Origin: UBA10518 sp022837185
Lineage (GTDB): Bacteria > Desulfobacterota > Desulfobulbia > Desulfobulbales > Desulfobulbaceae
Direction of reading: 5' to 3'
Assembly: GCA_034007705.1 (NCBI GenBank)
Contig: JAVEQK010000012.1
Location: forward strand, 1-64,000
Length of the DNA: 64,000 bases
The notes beneath the pieces are model-generated. The model was given only the letters and a program-made list of their open reading frames with translations, was not told the DNA's origin and did no database searches. Numbering within the stretch: the stretch's first letter is position 1; each line of letters begins with the position of its first letter. This document shows, in pieces, positions 1-8,747 of this stretch. The translations under genes were made by a program, and so were the position numbers.

Positions 1-82
1 GGAAAGGGTTGTCTCCCTTGATGTCGAGGAGATCGCCGATACGGTTGAAAATTTCTGCAACGTCCGCATTGTGGATCGGCAT
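1..82 (-). CDS. polX: DNA polymerase X family protein (PolX), N-terminal 27 residues only
   Basis: Only the first 27 codons lie in the window; the gene continues past the left edge. The reverse strand reads MPIHNADVAEIFNRIGDLL followed by DIKGDNPF. This matches the start of bacterial PolX (helix-hairpin-helix polymerase beta-like domain plus PHP 3'-5' exonuclease), which acts in base-excision repair and gap filling. An AAGGAG Shine-Dalgarno sits 8 bases upstream of the ATG at 82. Family assignment rests on this short N-terminus alone, so it is likely but not certain. The upstream side is a repeat cluster. Confidence 0.7.
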   Translation of the reverse strand, partial: MPIHNADVAEIFNRIGDLLDIKGDNPF

Positions 83-111
83 GGTGTCCAGCTCCTTGAT
101 TCCCGGCTCAC

Positions 112-278
112 GCCGACAGTTTCCAGTCGGCAGTTTGCAGTCTGGAGTGAGCCGGCTTTGCCGGGGATGTTATGTGAAAAGGTATTGCTGACTTCAGAGG
201 GCAGGCTTCAAAGCTCAAAGCTGCCGACTGCCGACTGCCGACTGCCAACTGCCAACTGCCAACTCCCGACTGCCGACT
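112..278. repeat. Heptamer (TGCCGAC) repeat arrays, module A
   Basis: Two stretches. Positions 112-151 hold degenerate GTCGGCAGT/GTCTGGAGT units. Positions 221-278 hold a tandem run of CTGCCGA/CTGCCAA heptamers on the + strand. The same heptamer recurs in most other intergenic clusters of the window (4475, 12052, 21266, 21475, 36491, 38889, 45526, 52289, 52525). The unit length of 7 and the absence of spacers rule out CRISPR. Confidence 0.85.
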
Positions 279-327
279 CATGAATAACATAACGACAGAT
301 CAGGCAGACAAGTCGCAGTCGCGTAAA

Positions 328-401
328 GGTTGGGGTGAGCCTGCGAACCACAACGTAACTCCTCGGAATTGTTGGGGTTGGCAGGCTCACCCCAATCTGC
401 G
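328..401. repeat. REP-like palindromic element, module C copy 1
   Basis: An imperfect palindrome beginning GGTTGGGGTGAGC and ending GCTCACCCCAATC, with internal GCGAACC and AATTGTTGGGG. It is the same element as at 21528, 42640, 42813, 45832 and 52406. Elements with this type of end are widespread between genes of proteobacterial genomes and resemble REP sequences mobilised by TnpA-REP proteins. No transposase is present here. Confidence 0.75.
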
Positions 402-407
402 ATGCTT

Positions 408-508
408 CCCCTCATCCGCCCTCCGGGCACCCTTCTCCCCCAGGAGAAGAGTGTTTTAAAATTCTCCCTCTACCAACGGGAGAGGGTGGCCAACGGCCGG
501 GTGAGGGG
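408..508. repeat. Palindromic element, module D copy 1
   Basis: About 100 bases starting CCCCTCATCCGCCCTCCGGG and ending GGCCGGGTGAGGGG, so the two ends are inverted repeats around an AT-rich centre (GTGTTTTAAAATT). A second full copy lies at 36552-36651 and partial copies at 45598 and 52352. From 509 to 700 I see no gene or repeat. Confidence 0.75.
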
Positions 509-700
509 TTTTTCAACCAACAGCGAAGCGGCAAACTCTTTCTGGCATCTGTCCTTCCATGAGAAGGCTTGTCAAGCAGTGTCCGACGTGGCGGACCACT
601 TTTCCCCGCAAAACCCGTTCACGTCACGCTTCCATCCGCACTCGACTGTAGGCCTTGCCGTTGGCCTGGTGCATGTTAGGGTCCGCCGGGGAAGCTGCAA

Positions 701-742
701 CCTCTGTCTTCTGACTTCTGGTATGCTGCCGACTGCTAATTT
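701..742. repeat. Module E tract plus one heptamer pair, overlapping a gene end
   Basis: CCTCTGTCTTCTGACTTCTG followed by GCTGCCGACTGC is the reverse complement of the CAGAAGACAGAGGACAG-type tract seen at 11993, 12097 and 21292. The stop codon of the neighbouring lipoprotein gene (736-738) lies inside the adjoining heptamer region. Confidence 0.6.
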
Positions 743-1473
743 CCGCCTCCCGGAGTCGGCGGGGCTTTGTCCTCCGTCACCTGAAAACACAGCTCCGGCG
801 AGTTGGCCCGCAGTTGTTTAAGGAGGCCCGAGGACGTTATGGTCCGGGGGGAAACGGGATAGCCCGCTCTGGCGAGGGCGTTCGCCATCCAGGTGTTGCA
901 GGTGTTGCAGGCGTGGAAGGCGCCCTCGGCCCGGTAGAACCAGCTCCTGCCGTACAGACCGGGACCGGTCAGGATCGGTTCACCCTCCCCGCTGCGGCTG
1001 AAACTGTCGACGACATGGCGCAGCAGGCCGGCGTATCCGGCCTGTTCCACCCGCAGGGCGATGACTTCAAGATCGGGAAAGTACTGTTCGGGCGGACCGC
1101 GAAAGGCGGAAACATGCAGGACCGCGGCAGTGGGAAGAAAAAGGGCGCTGAGGGGCATGACAATGTTTTTTTCCTCGGCCTGATAATACCGCAGGTCCCC
1201 CCAGCCGATTTCGACATACTCCTTTTCCCGCAGGGGGTCGGACAGTGCAGGGAGAGCCGCGGCCAGGCCGGCGGCATCGATCACCAGGCCGACATGCTTG
1301 CCATGGTTGACGGCGTACACGGTCCGCGGATCACGGCAAGGGGCCTGCGGGGCGGACGGCAACGGTGCTGTGGCGCAGCCGGCGGCAAGGCCGAGCAGCA
1401 CCAGAAGAATGACGCACCGGCGATAAAGGACGCGGATATCGAAGCGCCTTGCGCTTCCGGCAGGGATGGTCAT
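736..1473 (-). CDS. DUF2459 (TIGR02117-like) lipoprotein
   Basis: A predicted lipoprotein of about 245 residues. From the chosen ATG at 1473 it has a basic n-region, a hydrophobic stretch ILLVLLGLAAG and a lipobox cysteine (LAAGC), so it should be exported and lipid-anchored. The mature part contains VYAVNHGKHVGLVI and EIGWGDLRYY, typical of the DUF2459/TIGR02117 family, whose function is unknown. An upstream in-frame start at 1623 would add a stretch without family character, so the internal ATG just before the signal peptide is preferred. There is no strong Shine-Dalgarno. The gene lies 127 bases after the P-type ATPase stop on the same strand and may be co-transcribed. Confidence 0.75.
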   Translation of the reverse strand: MTIPAGSARRFDIRVLYRRCVILLVLLGLAAGCATAPLPSAPQAPCRDPRTVYAVNHGKHVGLVIDAAGLAAALPALSDPLREKEYVEIGWGDLRYYQAEEKNIVMPLSALFLPTAAVLHVSAFRGPPEQYFPDLEVIALRVEQAGYAGLLRHVVDSFSRSGEGEPILTGPGLYGRSWFYRAEGAFHACNTCNTWMANALARAGYPVSPRTITSSGLLKQLRANSPELCFQVTEDKAPPTPGGGN

Positions 1474-1600
1474 CGCGTGGTGTATTCCCGGTCTGTTGAG
1501 CCAATCCATCCGCACCGGGCGTGGCCGGGTCCGGCGCCGGCAGGGTCTGCGTATCATGCTGCTGCCATTCAACCTGACCTCCGGAAAAAAAGCAAGGGGA

Positions 1601-4297
1601 TCATTTCGCCTCCAGGCCGCCATCGATCCCGGCGGTTTGTTTTGCTTTCGTCCGTCGCAGCAATTTATCGGCCTCGATCACCAGGATAACCGTGGACGAG
1701 ACGCCGAGGATCCGCAGCCATTCCGCCGCCGAGATCGGTTCGGTGCGGAAAATCCACTGGAAGACCGGAACGTAAATAACAGCAAGCTGGGCAAGGAAGG
1801 CAGCCAGCATGCTGAAGAAGAGAAACGGGTTGGAGAAGGGGTTCATGGTGAAGACGGACTGCGTTTCCGATCGTGCGTTCCAGGCCTGGAAGAACTGGAA
1901 GAAAACCATGGTCGTCACCGCCACTGTCCGCGCTTTTTCCAGGGAGTTGCCGCCTTCCAGGGAGGTCATGAAATTGACCACGACACCGGCAGAAATGAGC
2001 AGGCCGATGAGGACAGTTCTTTCCACGAGGACCCTCGTCATTATACCCTCACCGGGGTCTCTCGGGGGCCGTTGGATGATTTCCTTTTCCCCCGGCTCGA
2101 AGGCAAGGGCGACGTCCTGGAGGCCGTTGGTCACCAGGTTGATCCAGAGAAGTTGGGCCGGGACATAGGGGATCGGCACACCCATGACAATGGTGCCGAT
2201 GATCGACAGGATAGCGGCGATGCCGGTGGGTATGAGGAAAAACGTCACCTTGCGGATGTTGTCGAAGACGATCCTGCCTTCCTTGACCGCATTGAAGATG
2301 CTGGCAAAATTATCGTCGGTCAGCACCATGTCCGACGCTTCCCGGGCCACGTCCGTGCCGGTCCTGCCCATGGCTATGCCTATATGGGCGGCCTTGAGGG
2401 CGGGCGCGTCGTTGACGCCGTCACCGGTGACGGCGACGATATGGCCGTGCCGCTTGAGCTGTTCGGTAATGCGCAGTTTATGCTCGGGGGAAACCCGGGC
2501 GAAGACATTCACCCGCCGGACGGCCTCATACAGCATGTCGTCGTCCATGGCTTCCAGGTCTCTGCCGGTAACCACCTCGGCGTCCCCTCCCGCCAGGCCG
2601 AGCCTGGCGGCTATAGCCCTGGCGGTGACAGCGTGGTCTCCGGTGATCATGATGACCCTGATCCCGGCCTGGCGGCAGCCCTCGACGGCCGCAATCACCT
2701 CCTCCCTCGGAGGGTCCATCATCCCCTGCAGGCCGGCAAAGGTCAGGCCTGCCGTCACATCATGATAGGTCAGGGTGTCCATTTCGTCCCCGGCTTCCCT
2801 GTAGGCCAGGGCAAGCACCCGCAGCCCCTCCCGGGCGAACGCCTCGGCGGTCCCTTCAATCTCCTCCCTGTCGAGGGGGCCAGCCCCGGCTGCCTGATCG
2901 CACATGTCGAGAATTTTTTCCGGCGCTCCCTTGGCAAAGATGATTTGTCCGGCGCCATGACGGTGCAGGGTCGCCATGAAACCCCTCTCCGATTCAAAGG
3001 GGACGATGGCCGACAGAGGGTATGCCTTTTTTTCCTCCTCGGTCCGCAGGCCGCCTTTCATGGCCGCGACGATGAGAGCGCCTTCCGTGGGATCGCCGTC
3101 GATTTTGTACTGATCCCCGTCCAGATAAAGGTTCGATTCATTGCACAGCAATCCTATGCGCAGCACCCGGAAGAGATCCGTGCAGTCCTTTGATCCCAGC
3201 GGCAGGCATTCATGGAGAATTTCCCCCTTCGGCTCGTAGCCGCTGCCCGTCACTTCGTAGGTATGTGCTCCGTCATGGACCAACCGGACAGTCATCTCGT
3301 TCCTGGTCAGGGTGCCTGTCTTGTCGGAGCCGATCACCGAGGTGCTGCCCAGGGTTTCAACGGCAGGGAGCTTCCTGATGATGGCGTTCTGCCTGGCCAT
3401 GCGGGCGACTCCGATGGCCATGGCGATGGTCACGACAATGGGCAGCCCCTCCGGGATCGTGGCAACGGCTCCGGCCACGGCAATCATGAACATTCCCCTG
3501 ACGCTTTCGCCGGCGAGCAGTCCGGCGAAAAACAGGAGGATCGACGCGCCGAGAACCAGAAAGCCCACCATCCGGGCAAACCGGTTAATCTTGTCCTGCA
3601 GGGGTGCCCGAACACTGCCGATTTCCCGGACATTCCGGGCGATCATACCCAGGACGGTCCCGGTTCCCGTTTCCGTCACCACTCCCCTGGCCCGGCCGTT
3701 GACCACGGTTGTGCCCATGAAGGCCATATTCCGCTGGTCACCGGGAGTCAGGTTGTCCTCCCGGAGGGGCGAGGTGACTTTTTCAGCCGGCACGGATTCC
3801 CCGGTCAGCATGGACTCATCAATTTTCAGCTCGATGGCATGCAGGAGCCTGAGGTCGGCCGGCACCCTGGCGCCCGAGGCAAGAAGCACGATGTCGCCGG
3901 GAACAAGGACCTCGCTGTTCACGATCAACTCCCGGCTGTCCCTGATCACCTTTGCCTTGGGCACCACCATCTTTCCCAGCGACCTGACGCTCTCTTCCGC
4001 CTTGTGTTCATGGATGAACCCGATGAGAGCGTTCATGACCACCACGGAGAAAATAACGCCCGAATCGATGTATTCCTCGAGCAGAACAGTTATGACACCG
4101 GCAATGAGGAGAATGTAAATCAAGGGGCTGGTGAACTGGTGGAGCAGGATTGTCAGGCTGCTTAATTTTTCCTCCTCCACCAGTCTGTTCGGCCCGTATT
4201 GCGCGAGGCGCCGGCCGGCTTCCTCCCCGGACAGGCCGTTTTCCGTGGCGCCGAGCGCGTGCAGGATCTCTTTTTCAGTCAGTCCGTACCAGATCAT
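1601..4297 (-). CDS. Calcium-type P-type ATPase (cation-transporting, P2 class)
   Basis: An 898-residue integral membrane ATPase. Visible motifs in order: N-terminal cation ATPase domain (GLTEKEILHAL), actuator TGES, M4 PEGLP, phosphorylation motif DKTGTLT with Asp325, MITGDH hinge and TGDGVNDAPALKAAH. Length and motif order fit SERCA/PMR1-like P2-type pumps that move Ca2+ or other cations out of the cytoplasm. M4 IPEGLP fits the calcium group, while M6 reads NLVTNGLQDVALAFEP rather than the canonical NLVTDGLPA, so the transported ion is not settled. The protein is complete. The downstream lipoprotein gene is on the same strand; the upstream side is a repeat-bearing spacer. Confidence 0.9.
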   Translation of the reverse strand: MIWYGLTEKEILHALGATENGLSGEEAGRRLAQYGPNRLVEEEKLSSLTILLHQFTSPLIYILLIAGVITVLLEEYIDSGVIFSVVVMNALIGFIHEHKAEESVRSLGKMVVPKAKVIRDSRELIVNSEVLVPGDIVLLASGARVPADLRLLHAIELKIDESMLTGESVPAEKVTSPLREDNLTPGDQRNMAFMGTTVVNGRARGVVTETGTGTVLGMIARNVREIGSVRAPLQDKINRFARMVGFLVLGASILLFFAGLLAGESVRGMFMIAVAGAVATIPEGLPIVVTIAMAIGVARMARQNAIIRKLPAVETLGSTSVIGSDKTGTLTRNEMTVRLVHDGAHTYEVTGSGYEPKGEILHECLPLGSKDCTDLFRVLRIGLLCNESNLYLDGDQYKIDGDPTEGALIVAAMKGGLRTEEEKKAYPLSAIVPFESERGFMATLHRHGAGQIIFAKGAPEKILDMCDQAAGAGPLDREEIEGTAEAFAREGLRVLALAYREAGDEMDTLTYHDVTAGLTFAGLQGMMDPPREEVIAAVEGCRQAGIRVIMITGDHAVTARAIAARLGLAGGDAEVVTGRDLEAMDDDMLYEAVRRVNVFARVSPEHKLRITEQLKRHGHIVAVTGDGVNDAPALKAAHIGIAMGRTGTDVAREASDMVLTDDNFASIFNAVKEGRIVFDNIRKVTFFLIPTGIAAILSIIGTIVMGVPIPYVPAQLLWINLVTNGLQDVALAFEPGEKEIIQRPPRDPGEGIMTRVLVERTVLIGLLISAGVVVNFMTSLEGGNSLEKARTVAVTTMVFFQFFQAWNARSETQSVFTMNPFSNPFLFFSMLAAFLAQLAVIYVPVFQWIFRTEPISAAEWLRILGVSSTVILVIEADKLLRRTKAKQTAGIDGGLEAK

Positions 4298-4474
4298 GAT
4301 TCGATTTTGTCAAATGCCGCCGATTTACCATGGTTTTCGAAATTCCGGGGACCGCGGCGGCTTTTCCCTTGAGGGGGAATGTACCCCGGAATAATCATCA
4401 AAGCAAAATGTGTGCCGATTGAGGACTTTCGGGGGGGGGCCAGGGGTTCACCCTGGGAGTTGGCAGGCGTTAGT

Positions 4475-4575
4475 GTCGGCAGTCTGGAGTCTGGAGTTTG
4501 AAGCCTGGCGGCTTGCCGATACAGACAAAAAGGGTGGAGTTTTTTCGATTTCGATGCCGATCTTGATCTTGATGA
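4475..4575. repeat. Repeat cluster: heptamers, module F tail and hexamers (A+F+B)
   Basis: Heptamer units GTCGGCAGTCTGGAGT at 4475-4496 run into the TTTGAAGCCTGGCGGCTT tail (about 4497-4515). Hexameric CGATTTCGATGCCGATCTTG follows at 4543-4575. The rest of the 4298-4805 spacer contains no gene I can support. Confidence 0.75.
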
Positions 4576-4735
4576 GCTATTTCCGGTGCGGTTCTCGATT
4601 CCCCACACCACCCGGTCCGTGGCAGTTCCTGGCATCGTCCATGTTCCCGGGAAAACAGGGTGCGATGGGCGTGAACGGCACCTCAGGCTTTCACTGCGGT
4701 GGTGAACCGGGAAAGGGGAGGGCGGTTTTTCTCAT

Positions 4736-4764
4736 TTGACAATATTGTATTTTCATTCAACAAT
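4736..4764 (+). promoter_or_regulatory. Candidate sigma-70 promoter of the Mrp-like operon
   Basis: A consensus -35 box TTGACA (4736-4741) is followed after 17 bases by AACAAT (4759-4764) in an AT-rich island, about 40 bases before the first antiporter gene. The -10 box is a weak match; TACTAT at 4765 is an alternative with poor spacing. Confidence 0.4.
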
Positions 4765-4805
4765 TACTATATGGCCCTTTTCAGGCTGATCACAGCAGGA
4801 ACAGG

Positions 4806-5336
4806 ATGATGCGGGTACCTTTCGATTTCCCCTTTCGCCGCGGCCGGCGCTTCGGCCGGCGCGCCATGCGGCTGCTCCTAACGTACACGCTGGTCTGGTT
4901 TATTCTTGCCGGGGCAGTGCCTTCGAGCTGGATCATCGGTATCCCGGCGGTCCTCCTGGCCGCGGCCGTCTCCCTTTTTCTCTCGCCCGGCCCCGGCCTC
5001 GCTTTGAGTCCCACGGGCCTGCTGTTGTTCATTCCCTTCTTCATAATCCAATCGATCATGAGCGGTGTTGACGTGATGCGACGGACTTTTTCGCCCGTGC
5101 CGCGCATCCGGCCGGGCATGATTGCCTACCGCACAAACCTCGAAGGCAGCGGCCGCATACTGCTGGCCAACGTGATCAGCCTGCAGCCCGGCACCCTGAG
5201 TGCCGATCTGCGCGATGAGACGATACTCATTCATGTTCTGGACACGGAGATGCCGGTAGAGGAAAACATCAGGGCGCTGGAGCGCCGGATTGCCCGGATT
5301 TTTCCGCCCCGGTCCGCCCCGGAGGAATCGGCATGA
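4806..5336 (+). CDS. mrpE: Na+/H+ antiporter subunit E (MnhE/MrpE; MbhA-like)
   Basis: A 176-residue membrane protein of the MnhE family. After a basic N-terminus come hydrophobic segments (LLLTYTLVWFILAGAV, IIGIPAVLLAAAVSLFL, LLLFIPFFIIQSIMSG) and the conserved soluble end with SLQPGTLS and LIHVLDTEMP. It is a small accessory subunit of multisubunit cation/proton antiporters. It opens an eight-gene operon and its stop overlaps the next start (ATGA at 5333). ATG at 4806 or 4809 could serve; GGAACAGG precedes them. Confidence 0.9.
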   Translation: MMRVPFDFPFRRGRRFGRRAMRLLLTYTLVWFILAGAVPSSWIIGIPAVLLAAAVSLFLSPGPGLALSPTGLLLFIPFFIIQSIMSGVDVMRRTFSPVPRIRPGMIAYRTNLEGSGRILLANVISLQPGTLSADLRDETILIHVLDTEMPVEENIRALERRIARIFPPRSAPEESA

Positions 5337-5602
5337 TTCATGTGACGGTGGCATTGTTTCTGCTGCTGACCGTGGTTCTGGGTATGGTCCGCATTGTCTA
5401 CGGTCCGACGGTGGCGGACCGGATGATGGCCGCCCAGCTCTTCGGCACCAGCGGCCTGGCCATTCTGCTTGTCCTGGCTTGGGGGATGGACATGCCGGAA
5501 CTGATCGATATCGCCCTGACGTTTTCATTGCTGGCCACTCTGGCCACCATGACGTTTGTCAGGCGAGTCTGGTACGAGGAGGGCAAAAGTGACGATTCCT
5601 GA
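5333..5602 (+). CDS. mrpF: Na+/H+ antiporter subunit F (MnhF/MrpF; MbhB-like)
   Basis: An 89-residue, three-helix membrane subunit with the family signature RIVYGPTVADRMMAAQLFG between the first and second hydrophobic segments and DIALTFSLLATLATM in the third. It overlaps the preceding gene by four bases and the following gene by 14 bases if the GTG start at 5589 is used. It works only as part of the antiporter membrane complex. Confidence 0.92.
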   Translation: MIHVTVALFLLLTVVLGMVRIVYGPTVADRMMAAQLFGTSGLAILLVLAWGMDMPELIDIALTFSLLATLATMTFVRRVWYEEGKSDDS

Positions 5603-5891
5603 AATCATCGGTCTGGCCTGCATCGCCGCCGGAATGCCTTTTTTTCTGTCCGGAACCATCGGCATGCTCCGCTTCCCGGACATTTTCACCCGCCTCCACG
5701 CCCTGACCAAGGCGGACAACGTGGGCCTGGGGTTTCTGATCCTCGGCCTGTGCCTGCAGACTGATGACTGGTTCATCGTCATCAAACTGGTGCTGATCTG
5801 GGTCCTGGTGCTGACGGCCAGCTCCACCTCCTGCCACCTGGTCGCCCGGCGGGCCCTGCAGAAGGGAATCAGACCATGGATCAGGCAATGA
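5589..5891 (+). CDS. mrpG: Na+/H+ antiporter subunit G (MnhG/MrpG; MbhC-like)
   Basis: A 100-residue membrane subunit with the MnhG core FFLSGTIGMLRFPDIFTRLHA and KADNVGLGFLILG. I chose the GTG at 5589 because GAGGAGGGC lies directly upstream and the protein then starts VTIPEIIGLA, as in family members. The open frame runs back to an ATG at 5556, which would add 11 residues of non-family sequence inside mrpF. It overlaps the next gene (ATG at 5876) by 16 bases. Confidence 0.9.
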   Translation: MTIPEIIGLACIAAGMPFFLSGTIGMLRFPDIFTRLHALTKADNVGLGFLILGLCLQTDDWFIVIKLVLIWVLVLTASSTSCHLVARRALQKGIRPWIRQ

Positions 5892-6919
5892 CGATGCTTC
5901 CGGCCGGATTTGATCTTCTGCTCTCGTTCACCCTGCTCTGGCTGGCATGGCAGCTCCTCCGGTCAACGGATATTTTTAAGGCGATAATTTTTTTTATCTG
6001 TTTCGGCCTGCTGATGTCCCTGGCCTGGGTGCGGATGCACGCTCCGGATGTTGCGCTTGCCGAAGCGGCCATCGGCACGGGATTGACCGGGCCCCTGTTC
6101 CTGGCCGCCCTGCGAAAAATTGAGCGAAAAGCAGGGAAGAAAAGGATGTCGGAGCCGCCTGGGAGGGATGAGCAAACCGGCAGCCGCTGGAAGGCGCGCA
6201 ACAGGGAGATGAGCCCCCTGCTGTGGACGGTGACGGCGCTGACCTGCTGCCTGGCCGGCCTGCTGATCTGGACAGTGCTGGTCATCCCCAGGCCGCTCCC
6301 CGGGCTGGCCGACCAGGTGGCCGCCAGTCTTGCCGAAAGCGGCGTCAACAATCCGGTCACCGCGGTTCTGTTGAATTTCAGGGGATATGATACCCTGCTG
6401 GAGATCACGGTTCTCCTCCTGGGGGCGGTCACGATATGGTCGATCACCCATGCCCCGTTTCCTCCCAGGGTTCCCGATACCAGTCCGGTGCAGAGAGCGG
6501 CGGTCCGCCTGCTGCTGCCCCTCATGTGCCTGATCGGGGGCTACCTGGTCTGGCAGGGTGCCTATCAGACCGGGGGAGCTTTCCAGGGAGGGGCAGTTCT
6601 TTCAGCCGCCCTTGTCCTGCTCCTGATTTCCGACTTTCTGTGGCTGCCGGAGATGCCGTCCCTGCCCCTGCGCCTTGGCTTGACCATGGGACCGTTGGTG
6701 TTTGTCCTGCTGGCCGGGCTCGGGATTCTGGCCGAAAAAATTCTGCTCAGGTTCCCGGTCGAGTACGCCGGCTCCCTGCTGTTGCTTCTGGAGGCCGCCT
6801 GCGGCCTCAGCATCGGTCTGACGCTGGCCGCTTTCTTTGCTGGCGGCCGGCCCGCTTCGGACCTGCGGGAAATGCCGTACAGCACCGAAACAAAAGGAAA
6901 GGGAGCCGCGGGATCATGA
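5876..6919 (+). CDS. Fused MbhD/MbhE/MnhB antiporter subunit (MrpA C-terminus + MrpB)
   Basis: A 347-residue membrane protein combining three usually separate parts. Residues about 10-80 are DUF4040/MbhD-like (MHAPDVALAEAAIGTGLTGP). The middle, about 140-190, is MbhE-like (NFRGYDTLLEITVLLLGAV). Residues about 200-320 are MnhB (LVWQGAYQTGGAFQGGAV). In Mrp systems the first two form the C-terminus of the large MrpA; in Mbh hydrogenases they are MbhD and MbhE, followed by MbhF. Here all three are one polypeptide, placed where MbhD-E-F sit in the archaeal gene order. ATGA overlap with the next gene. Confidence 0.87.
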   Translation: MDQAMTMLPAGFDLLLSFTLLWLAWQLLRSTDIFKAIIFFICFGLLMSLAWVRMHAPDVALAEAAIGTGLTGPLFLAALRKIERKAGKKRMSEPPGRDEQTGSRWKARNREMSPLLWTVTALTCCLAGLLIWTVLVIPRPLPGLADQVAASLAESGVNNPVTAVLLNFRGYDTLLEITVLLLGAVTIWSITHAPFPPRVPDTSPVQRAAVRLLLPLMCLIGGYLVWQGAYQTGGAFQGGAVLSAALVLLLISDFLWLPEMPSLPLRLGLTMGPLVFVLLAGLGILAEKILLRFPVEYAGSLLLLLEAACGLSIGLTLAAFFAGGRPASDLREMPYSTETKGKGAAGS

Positions 6920-7242
6920 CCACCATACTCTACAGCGTTACCGGGCTGATTCTGTTTGTCTTTGGTTTTTTCGCCCTGATTGTTTGTCCCCATCCCCTGC
7001 GGAAAATACTGGGCGGCAATGTCATGTCCACCGGTATTTTTCTTTTCCTGGTCGCCGCTTCCTATCGTGCCGACACTGGGGAAATCGATGCGGTACCGCA
7101 GGCAATGGTGCTGACCGGCATTGTCGTCTCGGTCTGCATCACCGCCGTGGCCCTGGTGCTGTCCACCCGCCTGCAGCAGGCAGCGGATCAGGGGGCGGGG
7201 AGCCGGAGGAAAAACCGGCGTCAGGCGGACGAGGCGGAATAA
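6916..7242 (+). CDS. mrpC: Na+/H+ antiporter subunit C (MnhC/MrpC; NuoK-like, MbhG-like)
   Basis: A 108-residue NuoK-like membrane subunit starting MTTILYSVTGLILFVFGFFA, with PLRKILGGNVMSTGIFLFLV, DAVPQAMVLTGIVVSVC and a charged C-terminus. The ATG at 6916 overlaps the preceding stop (ATGA), and the stop at 7240-7242 overlaps the next ATG by one base (TAATG). Both indicate translational coupling. MnhC is homologous to the complex I subunit NuoK and lines the ion path with subunit D. Confidence 0.92.
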   Translation: MTTILYSVTGLILFVFGFFALIVCPHPLRKILGGNVMSTGIFLFLVAASYRADTGEIDAVPQAMVLTGIVVSVCITAVALVLSTRLQQAADQGAGSRRKNRRQADEAE

Positions 7243-8747
7243 TGGCGTTTGCCGATTCCTGGATAGTTGTCCCCGTATTCGCGCCGTTGACGGCCGCCCT
7301 GTTTGCCTTCCTGGTTCGGCGAGGTTCTTTTTTCATTTCCCTGGCGGCGGTCTGCCTCAACCTTCTGGCCGCCGCCGTTCTCGTTGACCAATTTCTCGTC
7401 AACGGGCCGGCGGCCTACGCGGTGGGAGGGTGGGATCCGCCCCTCGGCATCTGCCTGCGCACGGACGGTCCAGCCCTGATCATGCTGGTGCTGACCGCCG
7501 TGGCCGGAGTAGGAATTACCCTGTACGCAAAGGGATATTTTACCCTCCGGATCGAACGGCCTTCCCGTATCGGCCGGCCGGAGAGACAGGAGCGGTTTTT
7601 CTGGCCGCTGTGGATGCTGCAGTTGACAGGTCTGAACGGTCTCTACCTGTCCGGGGATATCTTCAACCTCTATGTGACCCTGGAAGTGATAGGCGTCTCG
7701 GCCGCGGCCCTCGCCGCCCTTTCGGGCAAATCCGCTTCGCTGGTCGCCGCCCTGCGGTATCTCCTTGTTTCCCTTCTCGGGTCCCTGAGCTATCTGCTGG
7801 GAGTGGTATTTGTCTATAAAACCTACGGGGTGCTTGACCTCGCCCTGCTCATGGCTGTCGCGGCTCCGGCGCCGGGCGTCATTGCCGCCATGGCCCTGAT
7901 GAGCGTGGGGCTCCTGCTGAAGACCGCCATTTTCCCGATGCATTTCTGGCTGCCGCCGGCCCATGCCAACGCCCTGGCGCCGGTCAGCGCTATTCTGTCC
8001 GGACTGGTGGTGAAGGGGTCGTTTTTTCTGCTGTTCAGGCTGTGGTTCGATATTTTCTCCCCGGCCCTGCCCGCCCCGGCTTTCAGTCTGATGGGGACGC
8101 TGGGGGCGGGGGCCGTCATCTGGGGCGGGGTGCAGGCTCTGCGGCAGCAGCGTCTGAAACTGTTGATCGCCTATTCCACCGTTTCTCAGCTGGGATATCT
8201 TGTCATCGCTTTTCCGCTGGCATTTGCCGGCGGCGGCAGCCAGGCCTGGGGTGCCGTTCTGTTCATGGCTGCCGGGCATGCCTGTGCCAAAATCGCCATG
8301 TTCATGAGCGCAGGGACCATCATGCTCCATGCGGGCCATGACCGCATCAGAGACCTGGCCGGCATCAGGGCGTATCTGCCGGTCACCGCCTTTGCCTATG
8401 CCGCTGCCGGGGTCAACCTTATCGGCCTGCCGCCGTCCGGGGGCTTTATCGCCAAATGGATGCTGCTCATAACCGCGCTGGCCAGCCATCAGTGGCTGTG
8501 GGCAGTCGTCCTGCTGGCCGGCAGCTTTCTGGCCGCCGCCTACGTGTTCAGGGTGGTGGCGCAGCTTTTTGTCATTCCACCCGACAAGCCGGTCATAGTC
8601 AGGCGTCGGGCCGGTCTCCTGGAATGGCCAGCCTTGATCATGGCCCTTATCTCCCTGCTGCTGGGCCTCATAGCGCCATATCCCCTGCGGCTCCTTGAAG
8701 CGGGCGAAATGGTGCGGACCGCGATGTCCCTGGGAGGAGGGCCGTGA
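7242..8747 (+). CDS. mrpD: Proton-translocating antiporter subunit D, first copy (MrpD/MbhH-like)
   Basis: A 501-residue member of the proton-conducting transporter family (NuoL/M/N-like). Key features are present: the TM5 glutamate (NLYVTLEVIGVSAAAL), the TM7 lysine and loop histidine (LLKTAIFPMHFWLPPAHANA) and the TM8 lysine (VVKGSFFLLF). It should therefore be a competent ion-translocating subunit. It starts at the ATG at 7242, one base into the preceding stop, and its own stop overlaps the GTG of the next gene. Confidence 0.9.
   Translation: MAFADSWIVVPVFAPLTAALFAFLVRRGSFFISLAAVCLNLLAAAVLVDQFLVNGPAAYAVGGWDPPLGICLRTDGPALIMLVLTAVAGVGITLYAKGYFTLRIERPSRIGRPERQERFFWPLWMLQLTGLNGLYLSGDIFNLYVTLEVIGVSAAALAALSGKSASLVAALRYLLVSLLGSLSYLLGVVFVYKTYGVLDLALLMAVAAPAPGVIAAMALMSVGLLLKTAIFPMHFWLPPAHANALAPVSAILSGLVVKGSFFLLFRLWFDIFSPALPAPAFSLMGTLGAGAVIWGGVQALRQQRLKLLIAYSTVSQLGYLVIAFPLAFAGGGSQAWGAVLFMAAGHACAKIAMFMSAGTIMLHAGHDRIRDLAGIRAYLPVTAFAYAAAGVNLIGLPPSGGFIAKWMLLITALASHQWLWAVVLLAGSFLAAAYVFRVVAQLFVIPPDKPVIVRRRAGLLEWPALIMALISLLLGLIAPYPLRLLEAGEMVRTAMSLGGGP

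Noticed and set aside
221..278. Heptamer array considered as a CRISPR array
   Set aside because: The unit is 7 bases in direct tandem without spacers, and no cas genes are present.
1466..3193. Long + strand open frame opposite the P-type ATPase gene
   Set aside because: Its translation has no family character, and the minus strand encodes an unmistakable ATPase; a GC-rich shadow frame.
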